A stretch of DNA of 64,000 bases from Hevea brasiliensis (GCF_030052815.1 NW_026614695.1:4254831-4318830); one strand, 5' to 3'. Counted from the first letter of the stretch, positions 11,501-23,081 are shown. The notes: generated from the sequence alone by a model not told the origin. A program made the numbers and translations.

Positions 11501-12507
11501 GACCAAGTTAAGTTCATAATTTGGTCTAACTTTCTTCATATGAAATGTTCTACTATGCCTTAGGTTTCCATCGGTTCAAGAATCGCCTAAATCCGAGTTT
11601 TCTAGAGAGAGTTATAGCCATCCAAACATTACTACTCAAATCAAAATCTGCAGAGTTGCAAGTTTGAACAGTAACTGTGACTGCCATTTGGGTTAGGTTC
11701 TGGTCATAATTTGGGGTAGGTTTCTTCATGAAAGTTGTTTTTCTATGTCTTAACTTGTTGCTGTAAAAATTTCAGGTCAATTGACCAAATCTACAGTGAG
11801 TTATGGCAAAATGAACAGTTACTGTTCATTTGGTCATTCTGCAGGGGCTGTTTGCAGGGTATCCGGATTTGGGCCAAGTTTTGGTCCTCTTACTTTGGTC
11901 TTTTGGACATGGTTTCTTCAGCAAAAATGTGCCATTACAAGCCTAGTTTCATGTCCAAATGGCCAAACACCAATTGGACCAACACAGCCCAAGTTATGGC
12001 AGTGCAAGTGGACAGAATTTTCAGTCCCTCTGCTGCTGTCCTAGGGTAGCCTACCTCTTCACTTTGCAATTCTATTTTTCAGTCCAAATTGTGCTTAACT
12101 TACCTAAAATGGTCACTAATTGACCATTATAATGTTCTTTAATCAATTCAAATGCCAAGTCCAATTTTTCACTTCTCAAAACCCTAATTCCTATCTCCAT
12201 TTCACCACATGCTTGAATTTACTAACTAATCCATTTTACTTATATTTATATACTTTAAACATAATCCCTAGTGCACTCCAAGTCCATTAAAGCACTAAAT
12301 CTTGTTCCTTACTTAGGGGCAGCCGAAATTCATGTTTCATACACATGAGTTTTTGCTCAAATAAATTACAATTTCAATAAATGAATTATATTTCACAAAT
12401 TATTTTCAAAACTATGATAAAAATGAATTAAGATAAAATAGAGTGCTCCGGCACACTGAGTGGCATAACTTGCTCGGCTACACTGTAGTCGGGTAAGGGG
12501 TGTCATA
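8587..12507 (+). mobile_element. Solo LTR of the element 1 family with internal inversion
   Basis: The outer ends are LTR termini, TGTAACACCC at 8587 and GGGTGTCATA at 12507 (GGGTGTCACA in other copies), flanked by gaaaa. The interior is rearranged. The LTR 5' part runs forward to about 9768, then a CTAAA insert, then the minus-strand LTR from its exact 3' terminus (TGTGACACCC, about 9774) back to offset ~0.95 kb (about 12357), then the last ~150 bp forward again. Two segments are therefore present in both orientations: 9530-9768 with 12122-12357, and about 9774-9925 with 12354-12505. Both pairs look identical by eye. No internal region or gene is present. Confidence 0.8.
10466..10506 (-). 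promoter_or_regulatory. Double hairpin in the inverted part of the solo LTR
   Basis: Read on the minus strand: CTAAGC / GCTTAG, then CGCGT / ATGCG, where one C-G pair of the element 1 copy has become a G-T wobble. Pairing is kept, which supports a structural role. Confidence 0.5.
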
Positions 12508-12512
12508 GAAAA
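12508..12512. repeat. Right target-site duplication gaaaa
   Basis: Matches 8582-8586 and marks the insertion site of the solo LTR in the plant mobile domain locus. Confidence 0.7.
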
Positions 12513-13413
12513 AGCTGCAATTTGCAATTGACTAGTAATTACTTATACTATCCCAAAAGGAAGGGAGAAGTGGAATAGCATGAGGAAGAGCCAGGGGACC
12601 TATAATGGTAACCTCTACAACTAGACCCTGCAAGAAGTGAAGTAATTAAGCATAGGTAACTGGTAAAACATCTATAAGGAATGGATAAGGTAGTGAAAGT
12701 TCAGAATACTTATTGAGAGTGGGCTCAGAGGTGGAAGGACTATGGACTTCCTAGTTTTGGTGCCTGCAGTCTCTATGGTGTTGATACCTATAAAAGCAGT
12801 GACAGGTACCTTGTTAGATAAAATTTAGGCAAAGTTTCTTATGAAAAATGAACATTTAGAAAATTGGTTCCTCAATTATGAACCAATTCTCACAACTTGC
12901 AAAAAAACCAAAAAGCATATATATATGACCTAGGGGTCTTAATCCATATTTTGATGATAATAAATAATTGGTGTGCTACTAATCTACCATGGAAGTGTTT
13001 GTGTTGAGATTGTAGGTCTCAAGTTTAAAATTGAGAAATTGCTTCAAATCAAGATTTAAAGAAAGTAAGTAATTGAAGTAAAGATCAAGGAGGCACTGCA
13101 ATGTAAATTTTTATTTTATCTTGTGAATCTTAAATGGTTGGTTATGATGGCTCAAGTCTAGGTTTCTCTAAATTTGTTAGTATCTTTATTTTTAACTTTT
13201 TCATGACCAAGGGGAGTAAAATGAATTTTTCACTTTTGGGAAATACAAATTTATTTATGAAAGTGTTTTCATTGAAAATTTTATCATTTTAGCTTTCCAA
13301 CGGTTCAAACGAATCAAAAATCCAAGTTCAAGTCAAAAAGTTATAAGTTTGTGAACCTCTAAACTTCTTAGTGTCTATATTTTTAACTTTTCTTGACCCA
13401 GGTGGAGTAAAGT
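12513..13413. other. Spacer: possible PMD locus remnant, then old repeat
   Basis: 12513-12900 has no open frame and may be the upstream part of the minus-strand plant mobile domain remnant, judged from position only. From about 12940 (TTTTGATGATAATAAA) the sequence resembles the start of some copia LTRs. A tandem duplication with a period of about 190 bp is visible: 13168-13260 against 13355-13418 continued at 17007. Confidence 0.4.
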
Positions 13414-16400
13414 GAAATTGCCACACCTTACCCTTACATAAGATATGACATGCTCTCGTAATATGTCTAATGAATTACCGAAACATCCTCTACTGATAAT
13501 CCATTAAACATATTACAAGGGATTTAACGATTTCAAATTCAATTTCAAATTAAAATTGTCAATAACAGGTTTAATAATTTCCCTAAGGTTTAAGAGAAAT
13601 ACTTTGAAATTAACTAAGAAAAAAATAAGCATTTTTAAAACTTAAAGAAATTTTATGAAAATTCGGCATGGTGATGGCTAAAATTTAACTGCCCAAAAAT
13701 TTAAAAACTGTTAAACAAAACCTGCAGTAATAATTGTATATCACAAATTCATCAAATCAACATTTCATTAAATGCTTTTCTCCATTCACATCCAAAAGAA
13801 ATACATTCTTGCAATTTACATTGATTAAATATCAATAAAACAATATTACATCACTTTTGTATAACTGCTCAAATATCTCTTACATACATATAGTCCATAT
13901 TTACATCAGAACAAAATTCAAAAGGTTAACCTAGAAGTATACCCCGCTTGCCAAAAAGAATACAACTTCTACTACTTTCACTTGACAGTTTTTTCCTTTC
14001 TTTTACCTGCGACAGCATAAAAACTATCGCTAAGTACAAAGACTCAATGGTGCACAACCATCAATTTATAAACCAACATAAAACATAAAATGTCAAACTA
14101 TAACAAAGTATTTAATATGTTCAAATTTTTCATAAAATATAAAAATAATAATATTCACAATCATCAACAAGTCATTTATTTTCAACAACACATTTGTTAT
14201 AACATTTAAAAATATCTACTGTTACCAATATCTCATAGTTTAAGTAATGACATAAAATTTCCGATCAATGATGTGCTGTACACTACGACAAAGTTATCTC
14301 AACCCCATCTAGTCAAAACTAATAGCAGAAGCAAAGCTAGCTAGCAAATATGAGTGCACCCATTCGATCTCAACCTCAACTGGTAAACCAGAGAGGGAGG
14401 ATAAAATAACCAATCTCAACTCCTCAAGTGGAAAAAAAACATATCCATTCTCAACCTCATAGAATGAGCGAAGCAATCAAAGTCCGTCATACCAATTGTG
14501 GTTTTAAAACAATTTTAAAAATTTTTTCACTCAAATAAACAAGCATTTCAAATCATCACAAATCATCATATATGGTTGGTAACACATCAATTTCACAAAC
14601 ACTTCTAAATTACATACATCCGGCCACCCCCGTACTACAATAGAATAAATCACCAAATATTCACTTTTTCAACCCAATAATAAATTCTTTTCAATATTAA
14701 AAATATTCTTAGACCAATATAGATAATTCTCACAGGCAAAAGAAATTCACATTTGCATATTTAAACACAAGAAAATTAGAGTTGTGCATAAACCTTATCT
14801 TAGTCTCCTTTCTTTGACCTATTTTTCCCTTTACTTCAAACTTCTCTTTTTCACTAAAACACATAATTTCAATTGTCTCAATACTTATTCTAACTTCCAC
14901 CAATAACTAAACAAATAAATTCCTAGTGAATTCCTAAAATAACTACATATTCTAACTATTCCAGATTATAGGGCGAAATTGGAACATGTCCTTAGAACTA
15001 AATTTCAGTCTAGTTTCAGTCATAATTTGTCAAATTGTCCTCATAAAAGTAGTTTCTCTATGTCTTAGCTTTAATTATCATTTTGAATCACTCAATTTGG
15101 AGGTCTAAATCATTAGTTATGGCCAAAATACCAGGTACTATTCCTGGGTGCCTTATCCTGAGATTTTTAGGTTTTCTAGATTTTTACCCAAACTTGCACT
15201 CAATATCCAAGCACTTTATATCTAGAATTTGTACCATTCTCTAAAGCAAAGTTTTAGGCCTTTGTCTTAAGTTTCCAAATCATTTTGTAGTACCTCAATT
15301 AGAGATGTACAAAGGAAGATATGCCCTATTTACTACATAAGGGTTTTACTGGAAATTCAGGAATCTCAGTCTGGCCAAACCCACTTGCACTAAAATTTCA
15401 ATCACTTTACCCTTACATCTGAGTCTAGGTCAAAACATGAAAGTTGTATCTCTATGTCCTATGTTTATTTTGGCTTTAGAATCATTTAATTTTCACTTGT
15501 GTAGCTTGAGTTATATTCATTTTTCCAAAACTATTCACGTAATAAATTCTCAGGTTTCAGGTCTATTCCAGAATCCATGCAGATTTCTGGACTCACTTTG
15601 TCAAGCAAATTTGGATAGGTTACAATCATAATTTAGCATCATGGTTTTAACATGAATTATTCCCCTATGTTTCAGGATTACATAGGTTCAAGAATTACTC
15701 AATTTGAAGTTTTGTAAAGCAAGTTATGCTCAATTTAGTATGTACTATTCATTTGGTCAATTTATAAGGTTCTAGTTTTGCATTGCCATAATTTAGCCCT
15801 AATTTAGATATCTTCAGGTTAGTTTCAGGGGAAGTGTTCCGCATGAAAGTTTTAATATATTGTCTTAGCTTTAATTTCCCTTTGGTTTCACCTCAATTGG
15901 AATTATGTAGCTTAAGTTATGAGCATTGAACCTCACTGGACTCTAGCTGTCCAAATTCAACACTCATAGCACAATATCAATTCATTAAATTTCTTCACCA
16001 AATCACTAAAGTATCTCTATAAGTACACATCCAATCATCATAATATAGCCATAATAGCATTAAATAGGTTTCATGTCATGAAAACCCTAATTGCATAAAA
16101 CTCTAACTCCCATCTTCCAATTTCAATCAATTTCAAGTTCATAAACCATATTTACTACTTCATTCAAGAATAGAAATCAAGTTAATCACATCAAAACTCA
16201 AAACCCCTTACTCCTTCCTCCATGACCTAAATTCCCTTCTTCATAACATACATGATTTCAAACAATTTCCATAGTAATTTCCACAATTAAACTTAGATTC
16301 AATAAATTCATAACTAATTAAGCTCAAATCACAACTTACATGAATTGGCCAACACTTCTTCTTCACAAATCTTCCAAATTCCTTGTATTCCTTGCTTGCT

Positions 16401-17870
16401 TTTTTCAAATCAAGGCTTCATTCAAGGATTTCTCTTGATTTCCTATGAAAACTATGGAGGAATTTAAGGGTTTAGAGCTTGGAAAGGAAGCTTTCATGGA
16501 GGTTTAGAGAGAGAGAATGGACAGTCATGATGGAAGAAAAAGAAGATGATAAAGATGATGGTGGTGTGATGATGTTTTAATGAGATATTATCTTGAATAA
16601 ATAAATTTTGTCTTATTCACAAAATATCCAAATATTTATAATTATAATTTTATTTATAATTATAACAATTCAATAATTCCTCCTATGTCCTTATTAAATT
16701 TTCATACTTCTTTTTGTTAATTTAGTCTCATTCTAATACATTAATCTCACTTAATTTAATTGACATTTCGGTAAAAAATTAACTCTTCAAGTGAATTGAC
16801 CAAAATGCCCTTCATCGAGTTATAGTCCATCTTTTTCAATAATACCGATTAAGTCTATAACCCGATGGTCATTTTGATTTTTATTCTGCTTATCTTAATT
16901 AATTTCCATCTCATTTTTAGTCCTCGAGTTGGCTTTGAATAATACTATTCACAGACCGAAAAATAGTACTATTCAGAGCTCGAAATTCTCAGGACGTTAT
17001 AGAAATTTTCACTTTTGAGAAATGCAAATTTATCAAACAGATCAAAAATCCGAGTTCGGATCAAAAAGTTATGAGTTTTTGAAGCCTAAGTGCCCTTTTG
17101 TGTAAAAAGCACTTCAGCAGTCGAAAGTAGAAACTTCAGCAGCTAAAATTCACTCCTTAAATGGTGATTTTTGAGTGTTTAAACCCTTTGGCAGCCAAAG
17201 TTTACTTTTTGAATGGTATTTTTTGAAGCTCCAACCTTCGGCAGCCGAAGTAAAAAACTTCAACAACCAAACCTGGGATTCTAAAACTTGATAAAACAGA
17301 GTTTTGGGTAGTTGAATGGCTATATTTGTATTTAATACACCTCCAACGATCATTTTCTTGCCAAAACTATAAAGAGAGGCCATTTATAACTGGAGGAAGT
17401 TAACAACTATTTCTTGAGAATTTATTGTGTTCAAAAGATTTTTCTTCTTCTCTCTCTCTCTAGAACTTGAGCTACCATAATTGATTATTGAGAGCTTGAT
17501 ACATTGAGCTATAATTATTTTTGTTTTGAGAGTTAGTTCAAGGTTGTTGTGAGCATTCATTATAACTTGAGTGAGATAGAGCATTAAATTGCTCTTTAGT
17601 GTAAAAGAATTTGTAAAAGAGTAAGGGTTTACTCTTGTGGTGATTATAAGGGGTTTATTCTTCACTCAAAGAAGAATTTTAGTGGAATTAACTCTCAAAG
17701 AGGGCCTTAAGAAGAGGATGTAGGCTTGGGATAGCCGAACCTCTATAAAATTTCTTGTGTTCTTTCTTTCCTTCCTTTTCTTTGTGCTATTCACTTAAAA
17801 TTTCTCTTAGCTTTCAAATTTTTTAATTAGCACCCAATTCACCCCCGCCCTACCTGCGAAGCTACATGTA
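12940..17870 (+). mobile_element. Possible Ty1/copia-type LTR remnant, interrupted by a solo LTR
   Basis: Outside the inserted gypsy LTR (13419-17001), the two pieces read as one old repeat. It begins near a GATGATAATAAA motif and ends with a leader-like tail, including a GAACCTCTATAAA stretch (about 17740), a pyrimidine-rich run, and CCAATTCACCCCCGCCC at 17836-17852, a type of ending common in SIRE/Tork-like copia LTRs. No PBS or pol is present, so the assignment rests on these motifs alone. Small minus-strand frames at 17150-17665 show no recognisable domain. Confidence 0.35.
13419..17001 (-). mobile_element. Solo LTR on minus strand (3.6 kb), TSD gaaat
   Basis: On the plus strand it begins TGCCACACCTTACCC and ends GGACGTTATA, the reverse of TG..CA termini with two decayed bases. 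It is flanked by gaaat at 13414-13418 and 17002-17006. Joining the flanks recreates the local tandem repeat (GTGAAATTTTCACTTTTG), which confirms the insertion. Inside (minus strand) are a double hairpin (14009-14050), a 60-nt exon-like island (14794-14853) and about five degenerate units of roughly 200 bp between 15020 and 15930. No internal region remains, so it is probably a product of LTR-LTR recombination. Confidence 0.85.
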
Positions 17871-18158
17871 GCTATGAGTTGGCAGTACCTATGAGCTAGA
17901 AGGAGAATCATTTGAAACCATCTCTGCAAGTATAATAGCAAAGAGATATATCAAATATATATATATGCCTAGACAACAACCACAAGTAGCACAAGTACCA
18001 ACATGCAAACAGTTTAATATGCAAATGCCTAACAATATACTATAGTAAGTGCAAGTACCTAAGCAATACATATGCATTTACAAAATTCTCAAAAATCTAG
18101 CAAAATCATAAGACTTGTTCAACGTCCAACTATTACATGGCAAGATTAGCATCAAGAA
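17007..18158. other. Old repeat tail and unclassified spacer
   Basis: 17007-17870 is the right part of the possible copia LTR, with repeated CAGC(A/C)G(C/T)C(G/A)AA-type motifs near 17110-17260. 17871-18158 shows no open frame of note; a TA-rich stretch (about 17955-17970) and CAAGTACC repeats (17990-18060) are all I can point to. Confidence 0.4.
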
Positions 18159-20298
18159 TGTAATACCCCTAATTGCATAGCCTGGTATATTTTACTATTC
18201 TAGTGACCGGTGTTGGTCCGAAAAATTAAGGGGATTAGAAACACATCTAAGACAACTAGATAAGCCCTAAACGTAAATAATTAGTAATTGTTAATTAGTT
18301 AAGTATAAATAAGAAAAACAAAACATAAGAAGTTAAATGAGCCGAGAGTCACAACGATGGGTGACCTTCTCGGGAAGGACTGCGAAGTCAATTTAAACTC
18401 AAATTTGAACCATAAAATGTGACGCTGCGGTCCTTAGGACTATTGTGAACAAAATGGAAAAGAGAAAATCACAAAAAAGAATTGTTAAGCAGGTCAAATA
18501 ATTAGATCAGGGATCCGAAAAAAATATTGAATTATTTCTGTTAATTAGGTCTCGAACTGGCGATGGGCAATTTGGTCAAGTGACCCCGAGAGCTGACTCC
18601 TGACCTGACTGTCAAATAAAATCAGAGAAAATAAAATTTCAAAATCGGGAATTAAATTAAAGAACTAATGAAAAAATAAATAAAAAAAGGAAAAAGGAAA
18701 AGTGAAAGGTGATGACATCATGCATGACATCATGCATGATGCAATAAACACTAATTAAAAAAAAATTGGATAATTTGTGGTCTTCCATAAAGGATAAATT
18801 AATAAAAGAAAAAGAAAAGAAAAAAAAAAGAGAGAGTCTTCTTCATTGCCGTCCCTCTCTCTCTCACTCTCTCCCTCACCCATAAACCTCCATTAGAGCT
18901 CTTTTGTGAGCTTGAAAATAACAAAATCCCACCATAAAAAAATAGTCTACCATAGATAAAACTTGTTTGGGCAACTAGAAAGGAAGGTGCAAGGGAAAGA
19001 AAGAAAAGAAAACTTGAAGGAAAGGAAGAAGAAAATTATGCATTCAAGGTAGTAATTCAAACTTCAGCTTTTTAGTTTAATTATTGTGTTTGTAGCTTAA
19101 CTAACTTAGAAATATACTTAAAATGAAATGAAAATAATTGTTGGAGGACTAGAAGTAAATTCGGTCAGCTAGGGTTTGCTATGGTAATGTATGAATTTGC
19201 TTGAATTAATAGTGTAGATAAACTTGTATGAGTGTGGAAGTGAAGTTGATATGCTTTGATTTAGTTAAATGTAACAATTAGTGTACTTAGGGTTTTGGCA
19301 CCTAGGGTTTGGATGACAAAAATTTGGAGAAGTGGTCAAATGGTGTATTTGACCTTGTTAGAGATGAAAAATGGTCATTTGTGACCAATTGATGTATGTT
19401 GGAAGTGTTAGAATTAGGTTTAGATTCGGATTGGATGTGGGCAGTATGCAGGCAACATGACCAAGGTCCCTTTTAGGGACCAAAACTGAAACTTTACAAG
19501 CCTAATTGGTGTGAAGCCAATTGGGAATGAAACTAGACACAAAATGACTAAAACCTAGTGAATAAATTGACCAAATTCATATTAGGCAATCTGACCTGTA
19601 CAAAAATGACCAAATGAACAGTGTTTATTTATTTGGCCATAACTTGGGCTAGGCAGGTCTAAATGACCTGAAATATTACCAGTAGAAAGCTGAGATATAT
19701 ACCTAAAACTTTCATGAAGAACACAAACCCAAATTTTGCCCTTAACCAATTCATTTAGCCACCCAAATTTGGTGACCTAAAACTGCCAGAACCAATTTGG
19801 TGCCCAGAAAATCTGGGTAAGTCCAATCCCGCAACCATGATTCAACTGGCTATAACTTGAGCTACAAAACTCTAATTGGAGTGATTCAAAAAGGAGAATA
19901 AATTTAAGACAATAAGGATCAATTTCTATGAAGAAAAATTAACCAAATTCTAACAGCAAAATGACCAATGGAACAGTGCAACACAAGACACCAAAACTGA
20001 CAATTTAAAATTTTGCCTAAAAGATTTAAGTTTTGAGTAAACAACCAAAACCAATAAATTAGGTAACCAAAATGTGGTATGTGGGTGAAATTAGAATTCC
20101 CATACCTATTAAGCCTTAGAAAGTCAACAAATTGACTTGAATAGTATAGTGAATAGTAACCCCAAAACACAAAATTTAAAGAATGCCAAGTTTAGCATAT
20201 TAAAGCTAGGTATAAGTGAATTTGAATTTATTTTTGGATTTATTTTTGGATTTATAATGAGTTATGATACTGAAACATTGTGAAACTATGTGTTTTAG

Positions 20299-20362
20299 CG
20301 GAAAAAAATGCCGGGAAAGAACCCGAGGGATCGTGTCAAGGCTAAGAGGCGACTCATATAAG
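20299..20362 (+). other. Exon-like island in the LTR of A
   Basis: 64 nt between TGTTTTAG and GTTTGTGCAC, purine-rich. The 3' LTR copy has the same island at 28690-28753 with acceptor TGTTTCAG. Comparable islands occur in four other LTR families (see findings). Use as an exon is inferred. Confidence 0.4.
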
Positions 20363-20896
20363 GTTTGTGCACAACATCAATATGCTTTAAAATTCATTTA
20401 CAAAGTGCATGAAATGTGTATTATGCTTTTGCTTTGAATTGTTGAAAGTTTATTTGTGTATGTTTGAAATGGCAATAAATGTTTAGTAAATTGTTAAGAT
20501 AAGTTTTGAAATCACAGTGTCATGACCATATATTTGAACACCTCACTAGCATTACTAGTGGGGAAAATCAGTTTCGAATTTTGATTCCTTCTCTGGCTAA
20601 AGTGTTGAGGGGTGTGCCAGTAGAAGAAGAAAAAGAATGGGTTCCCATATATTTGAGCTAGCTAGCCTTGTGATGTGACTCCCCCTTAGCCTCTGGCTAT
20701 TGAGATGATATTTATTTCGAATGGCATGATATAACTGTGTGTTTTTATGTAAATGGTTTTGAGACTTTTGAAATAAAATTGTTTGAACTAAAATCTTGTA
20801 AATCATGTTTTGTATTGATATCGCATGTTTAGTTTAATTTTTGAATAAATATGTTTTAAATTCCGCATAAAGATTATTTTAGTATGTTGTGCACCA

Positions 20897-20935
20897 CTGA
20901 GTCCTAGTACTCAGCGATAGCTGTTATTGCTGTCG
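20897..20935 (+). promoter_or_regulatory. Double hairpin in the LTR of A
   Basis: Stem one is CTGAGT (20897-20902) / ACTCAG (20909-20914). Stem two is CGATAGC (20915-20921) / GCTGTCG (20929-20935), with one G-T wobble. The same structure is at about 40450-40490 in the 3' LTR. Confidence 0.55.
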
Positions 20936-21651
20936 CAGATATAGAGACTAGAGGAGCAGCAGAATGAGCTGCAGAGAATTGAGGAGCTACCTACTTTGAA
21001 GTTATCGAGTATATTTTATACCCTGAATGTAAAAACTATTTTGATATATGTAAATGTATGTAACTATATGGACATGTAAAATTGGTTATGAGCAATTGTA
21101 TAAAGTTGTATAAAGTTGTATAAAGCTTGTAATAAATTTTAGTTTGGATTTTTCTTAATGTAAATTTTTGTAATGATGTATATAAATTGTTTTATCTTTA
21201 ATGAAATATAAATGGAAGTATTTTGTTTTAATTTGAATGAAATTGAATTATAGTATTTTGACGATGTTGAATTTTGAAAATTGAGAAATGATGTTGAAAT
21301 TAGTTGGGATGGTTGTGAAATTTATGAAGTTGTTGAGATAAATTATTGGAAGTGCTTGTTACAGGTATTTGAAGAATTGTTTTCTCAAAATACAGACAGC
21401 ACTCTGCCGAAATTTTTATAAAATTTACGAAAAAATAAAACAAGATAAAAATCTTAACTAGTTTTCAAACTCTAATAAATGTTTTGATACCTATTAGAAA
21501 ATGCTCACCACTTATTAAAAGTAAGAAAATTGTTTGAAAATCCCTTGTAGGATACTTAATGAGTTATCAGTAGGTGAAGTTCGGTAGTTCATTAGGTATT
21601 TTACGGGATCATGTTATGCCTTACAGAGGGGTAAGGTGTGACATGTTTTAG

Positions 21652-21664
21652 TGGTATCAGAGCA
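21652..21664 (+). promoter_or_regulatory. Primer binding site (tRNA-Met), element A
   Basis: TGGTATCAGAGCA, 8 nt after the LTR end, is the standard complement of the plant initiator tRNA-Met 3' end and primes minus-strand synthesis. Confidence 0.9.
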
Positions 21665-21832
21665 AATTTTTTGAAGTATGTTTTAACTTGTGAATTTGTG
21701 TCTTTTCTTTGCTAAGTACAACTGCTTAATGTCCTTATTTGTTACATACAGTGCATTACATCATAAATATGAACTAATAGAGGAAATCTCCTTGTGTTAT
21801 TTGTTCAAGAGATACCCTAACTTCAGACTGAT

Positions 21833-22600
21833 ATGGAAGAAGGGGATCGCTCTGTTGAGCAATCTGTTGAAGCTGAGGCACAAGGGGAAGCCCCAACTCT
21901 ATAGACTGTCAGTGGCACCAGCACCACAAATGCCGCAGTTTCCTGCACAGTTCATATAGCAGATGGCGGCAAGGTTTCAAAAAATGGCTGGGTGTATGCC
22001 TGCTCAAGCTCTACCCCAGACTATTGTGGTACAACCTCAAGCTCTAGTCAGACAGTATGACAATCTATTGAAGTATGGGGCTACAGAATTTAAGGGTACA
22101 GTAGACCCACTAGAGGCAGAGCAGTGGCTAGAGAGGATGGATCGAGTGTTTAAGAAGCTGCACTGCCCAGATGAGTTGAAATTTGAATACTCAGTATCGT
22201 TATTGTAAGGGGATGCGTATGATTGGTGGAAGACCATCCCCACGGCAGCGAGAACCATCGATCTTGACCGGGATGACTTCATCGAGAATTCGCATGTAAA
22301 TACGTCCCAGATGCATATGTGGATCAGAAGTTATAAGAATTTCTGAGTCTGAAGCAAGGCAATAGATCAGTGGCAGAGTATGAGAGGGAGTTCTCCCGTT
22401 TAAGCCACTATGCTGGGAGTTTCCTTTCTACCAGCAAGGAAAGGTGCAAGAGATTTGAGACAGGTTTGAAGCCCAGCTTACGGATGCAAGTAGTGGGATT
22501 CAGACACAGTAATTTTTCAGAGCTTATTTCTCAGGCACTTAGGTTGGAAAGAATTGAATCATAAGCGACCCCAGTAAAAGAAAAATTAGAAAAAGCTAAA
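21833..22600 (+). pseudogene. gag capsid region, element A
   Basis: The ATG at 21833 opens a frame reading MEEGDRSVEQSVEAEAQGEAP, which corresponds to the conserved gag start of B (33490) and to the decayed start of C. Stops follow at about 21902, at 21957 (TAG where C has CAG) and at 22207 (TAA where C has CAA). The capsid core is recognisable: ATEFKGTVDPLEAEQWLERMD, then GDAYDWW and a damaged segment, then AEYEREFSRLSHYAG (from about 22370) and MQVVGFRH. It belongs to the retrotransposon gag family that forms the virus-like particle. The central part (22230-22370) contains frameshifts. Confidence 0.85.
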
Positions 22601-23036
22601 AAATCAAAGAAAGACAAGGGGGAAAAGTTAATAGAGCCAAGTCCTAATGGTACTTCTGGGAAGAGGAAGAAATTTGGGGGACCTAGTAGAGGTCGAGGTG
22701 GAAGGTTTGGAAGGGGCAGATTCTCTGGACAGAGACCCCCCTAAGTCTGGTCAACAGTCGAGCAGGGGTTCACAACCTCCCCACCCCTGTGAGACTTGTG
22801 GCAAGATTCATGGGGGAGAATGCTATTGGGCAACGGGAGCCTGTTTTAACTATGGAGGCAAGGGTCATATTGCAAAAGATTACACTAGTGCTCCTAGATA
22901 CGGTCTAGCTCCTACTACTGCGGAAGGATCTATTCAGAGTCCTGCTCCCAGAGGTTCACAACCAGTGGGCAGAGGAAGAGGCAGAGGTAGAGGCACTGCT
23001 TCTGGCAGTCAAGGTACTATTGGTCAGTCAGCATAA
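22601..23036 (+). pseudogene. gag nucleocapsid with damaged zinc knuckle, element A
   Basis: A basic, Gly/Arg/Ser-rich segment precedes CETCGKIHGGEC, a CX2CX3HX3C motif kept in A, B and C. Next comes the CCHC knuckle, which here reads CFNYGGKGHIAKDY: the second and last Cys have become Tyr (TGT to TAT, TGC to TAC type G-to-A changes). The knuckle could not bind zinc. B (CYNCGKLGHFAKDC) and C (CFNCGGSRHFAKDC) keep all four ligands. A stop at about 23034 separates it from protease. Confidence 0.8.
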
Positions 23037-23081
23037 GGAACTGCTTTAGCCAGGGTTTACACGATGAGATAGCGAGAAAAG

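Larger units (their letters stand above)
18159..21643 (+). mobile_element. 5' LTR of element A
   Basis: 3485 bp, TGTAATACCC to GGTGTGACA. An A-rich stretch with GGATAAATTAATAAAAG (about 18790) precedes a CT-rich leader (about 18838-18885), a plausible core promoter. An exon-like island lies at 20299-20362 and a double hairpin at 20897-20935. A GTATATTTTATAC hairpin follows (about 21008-21020). Open frames inside, such as 19919-20170 minus, have no domain. Confidence 0.9.

Noticed and set aside
15020..15930. Regularly spaced repeats suggesting a CRISPR-like array
   Set aside because: Units are degenerate, about 200 bp long, AT-rich and inside a plant LTR; no conserved short repeat with unique spacers.
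17384..17665. 93-codon minus-strand frame
   Set aside because: Low-complexity leader-like sequence of the possible copia LTR, no domain.
21652..21664. tRNA-like match
   Set aside because: Only the 13-nt complement of a tRNA 3' end is present; it is the primer binding site, not a tRNA gene.
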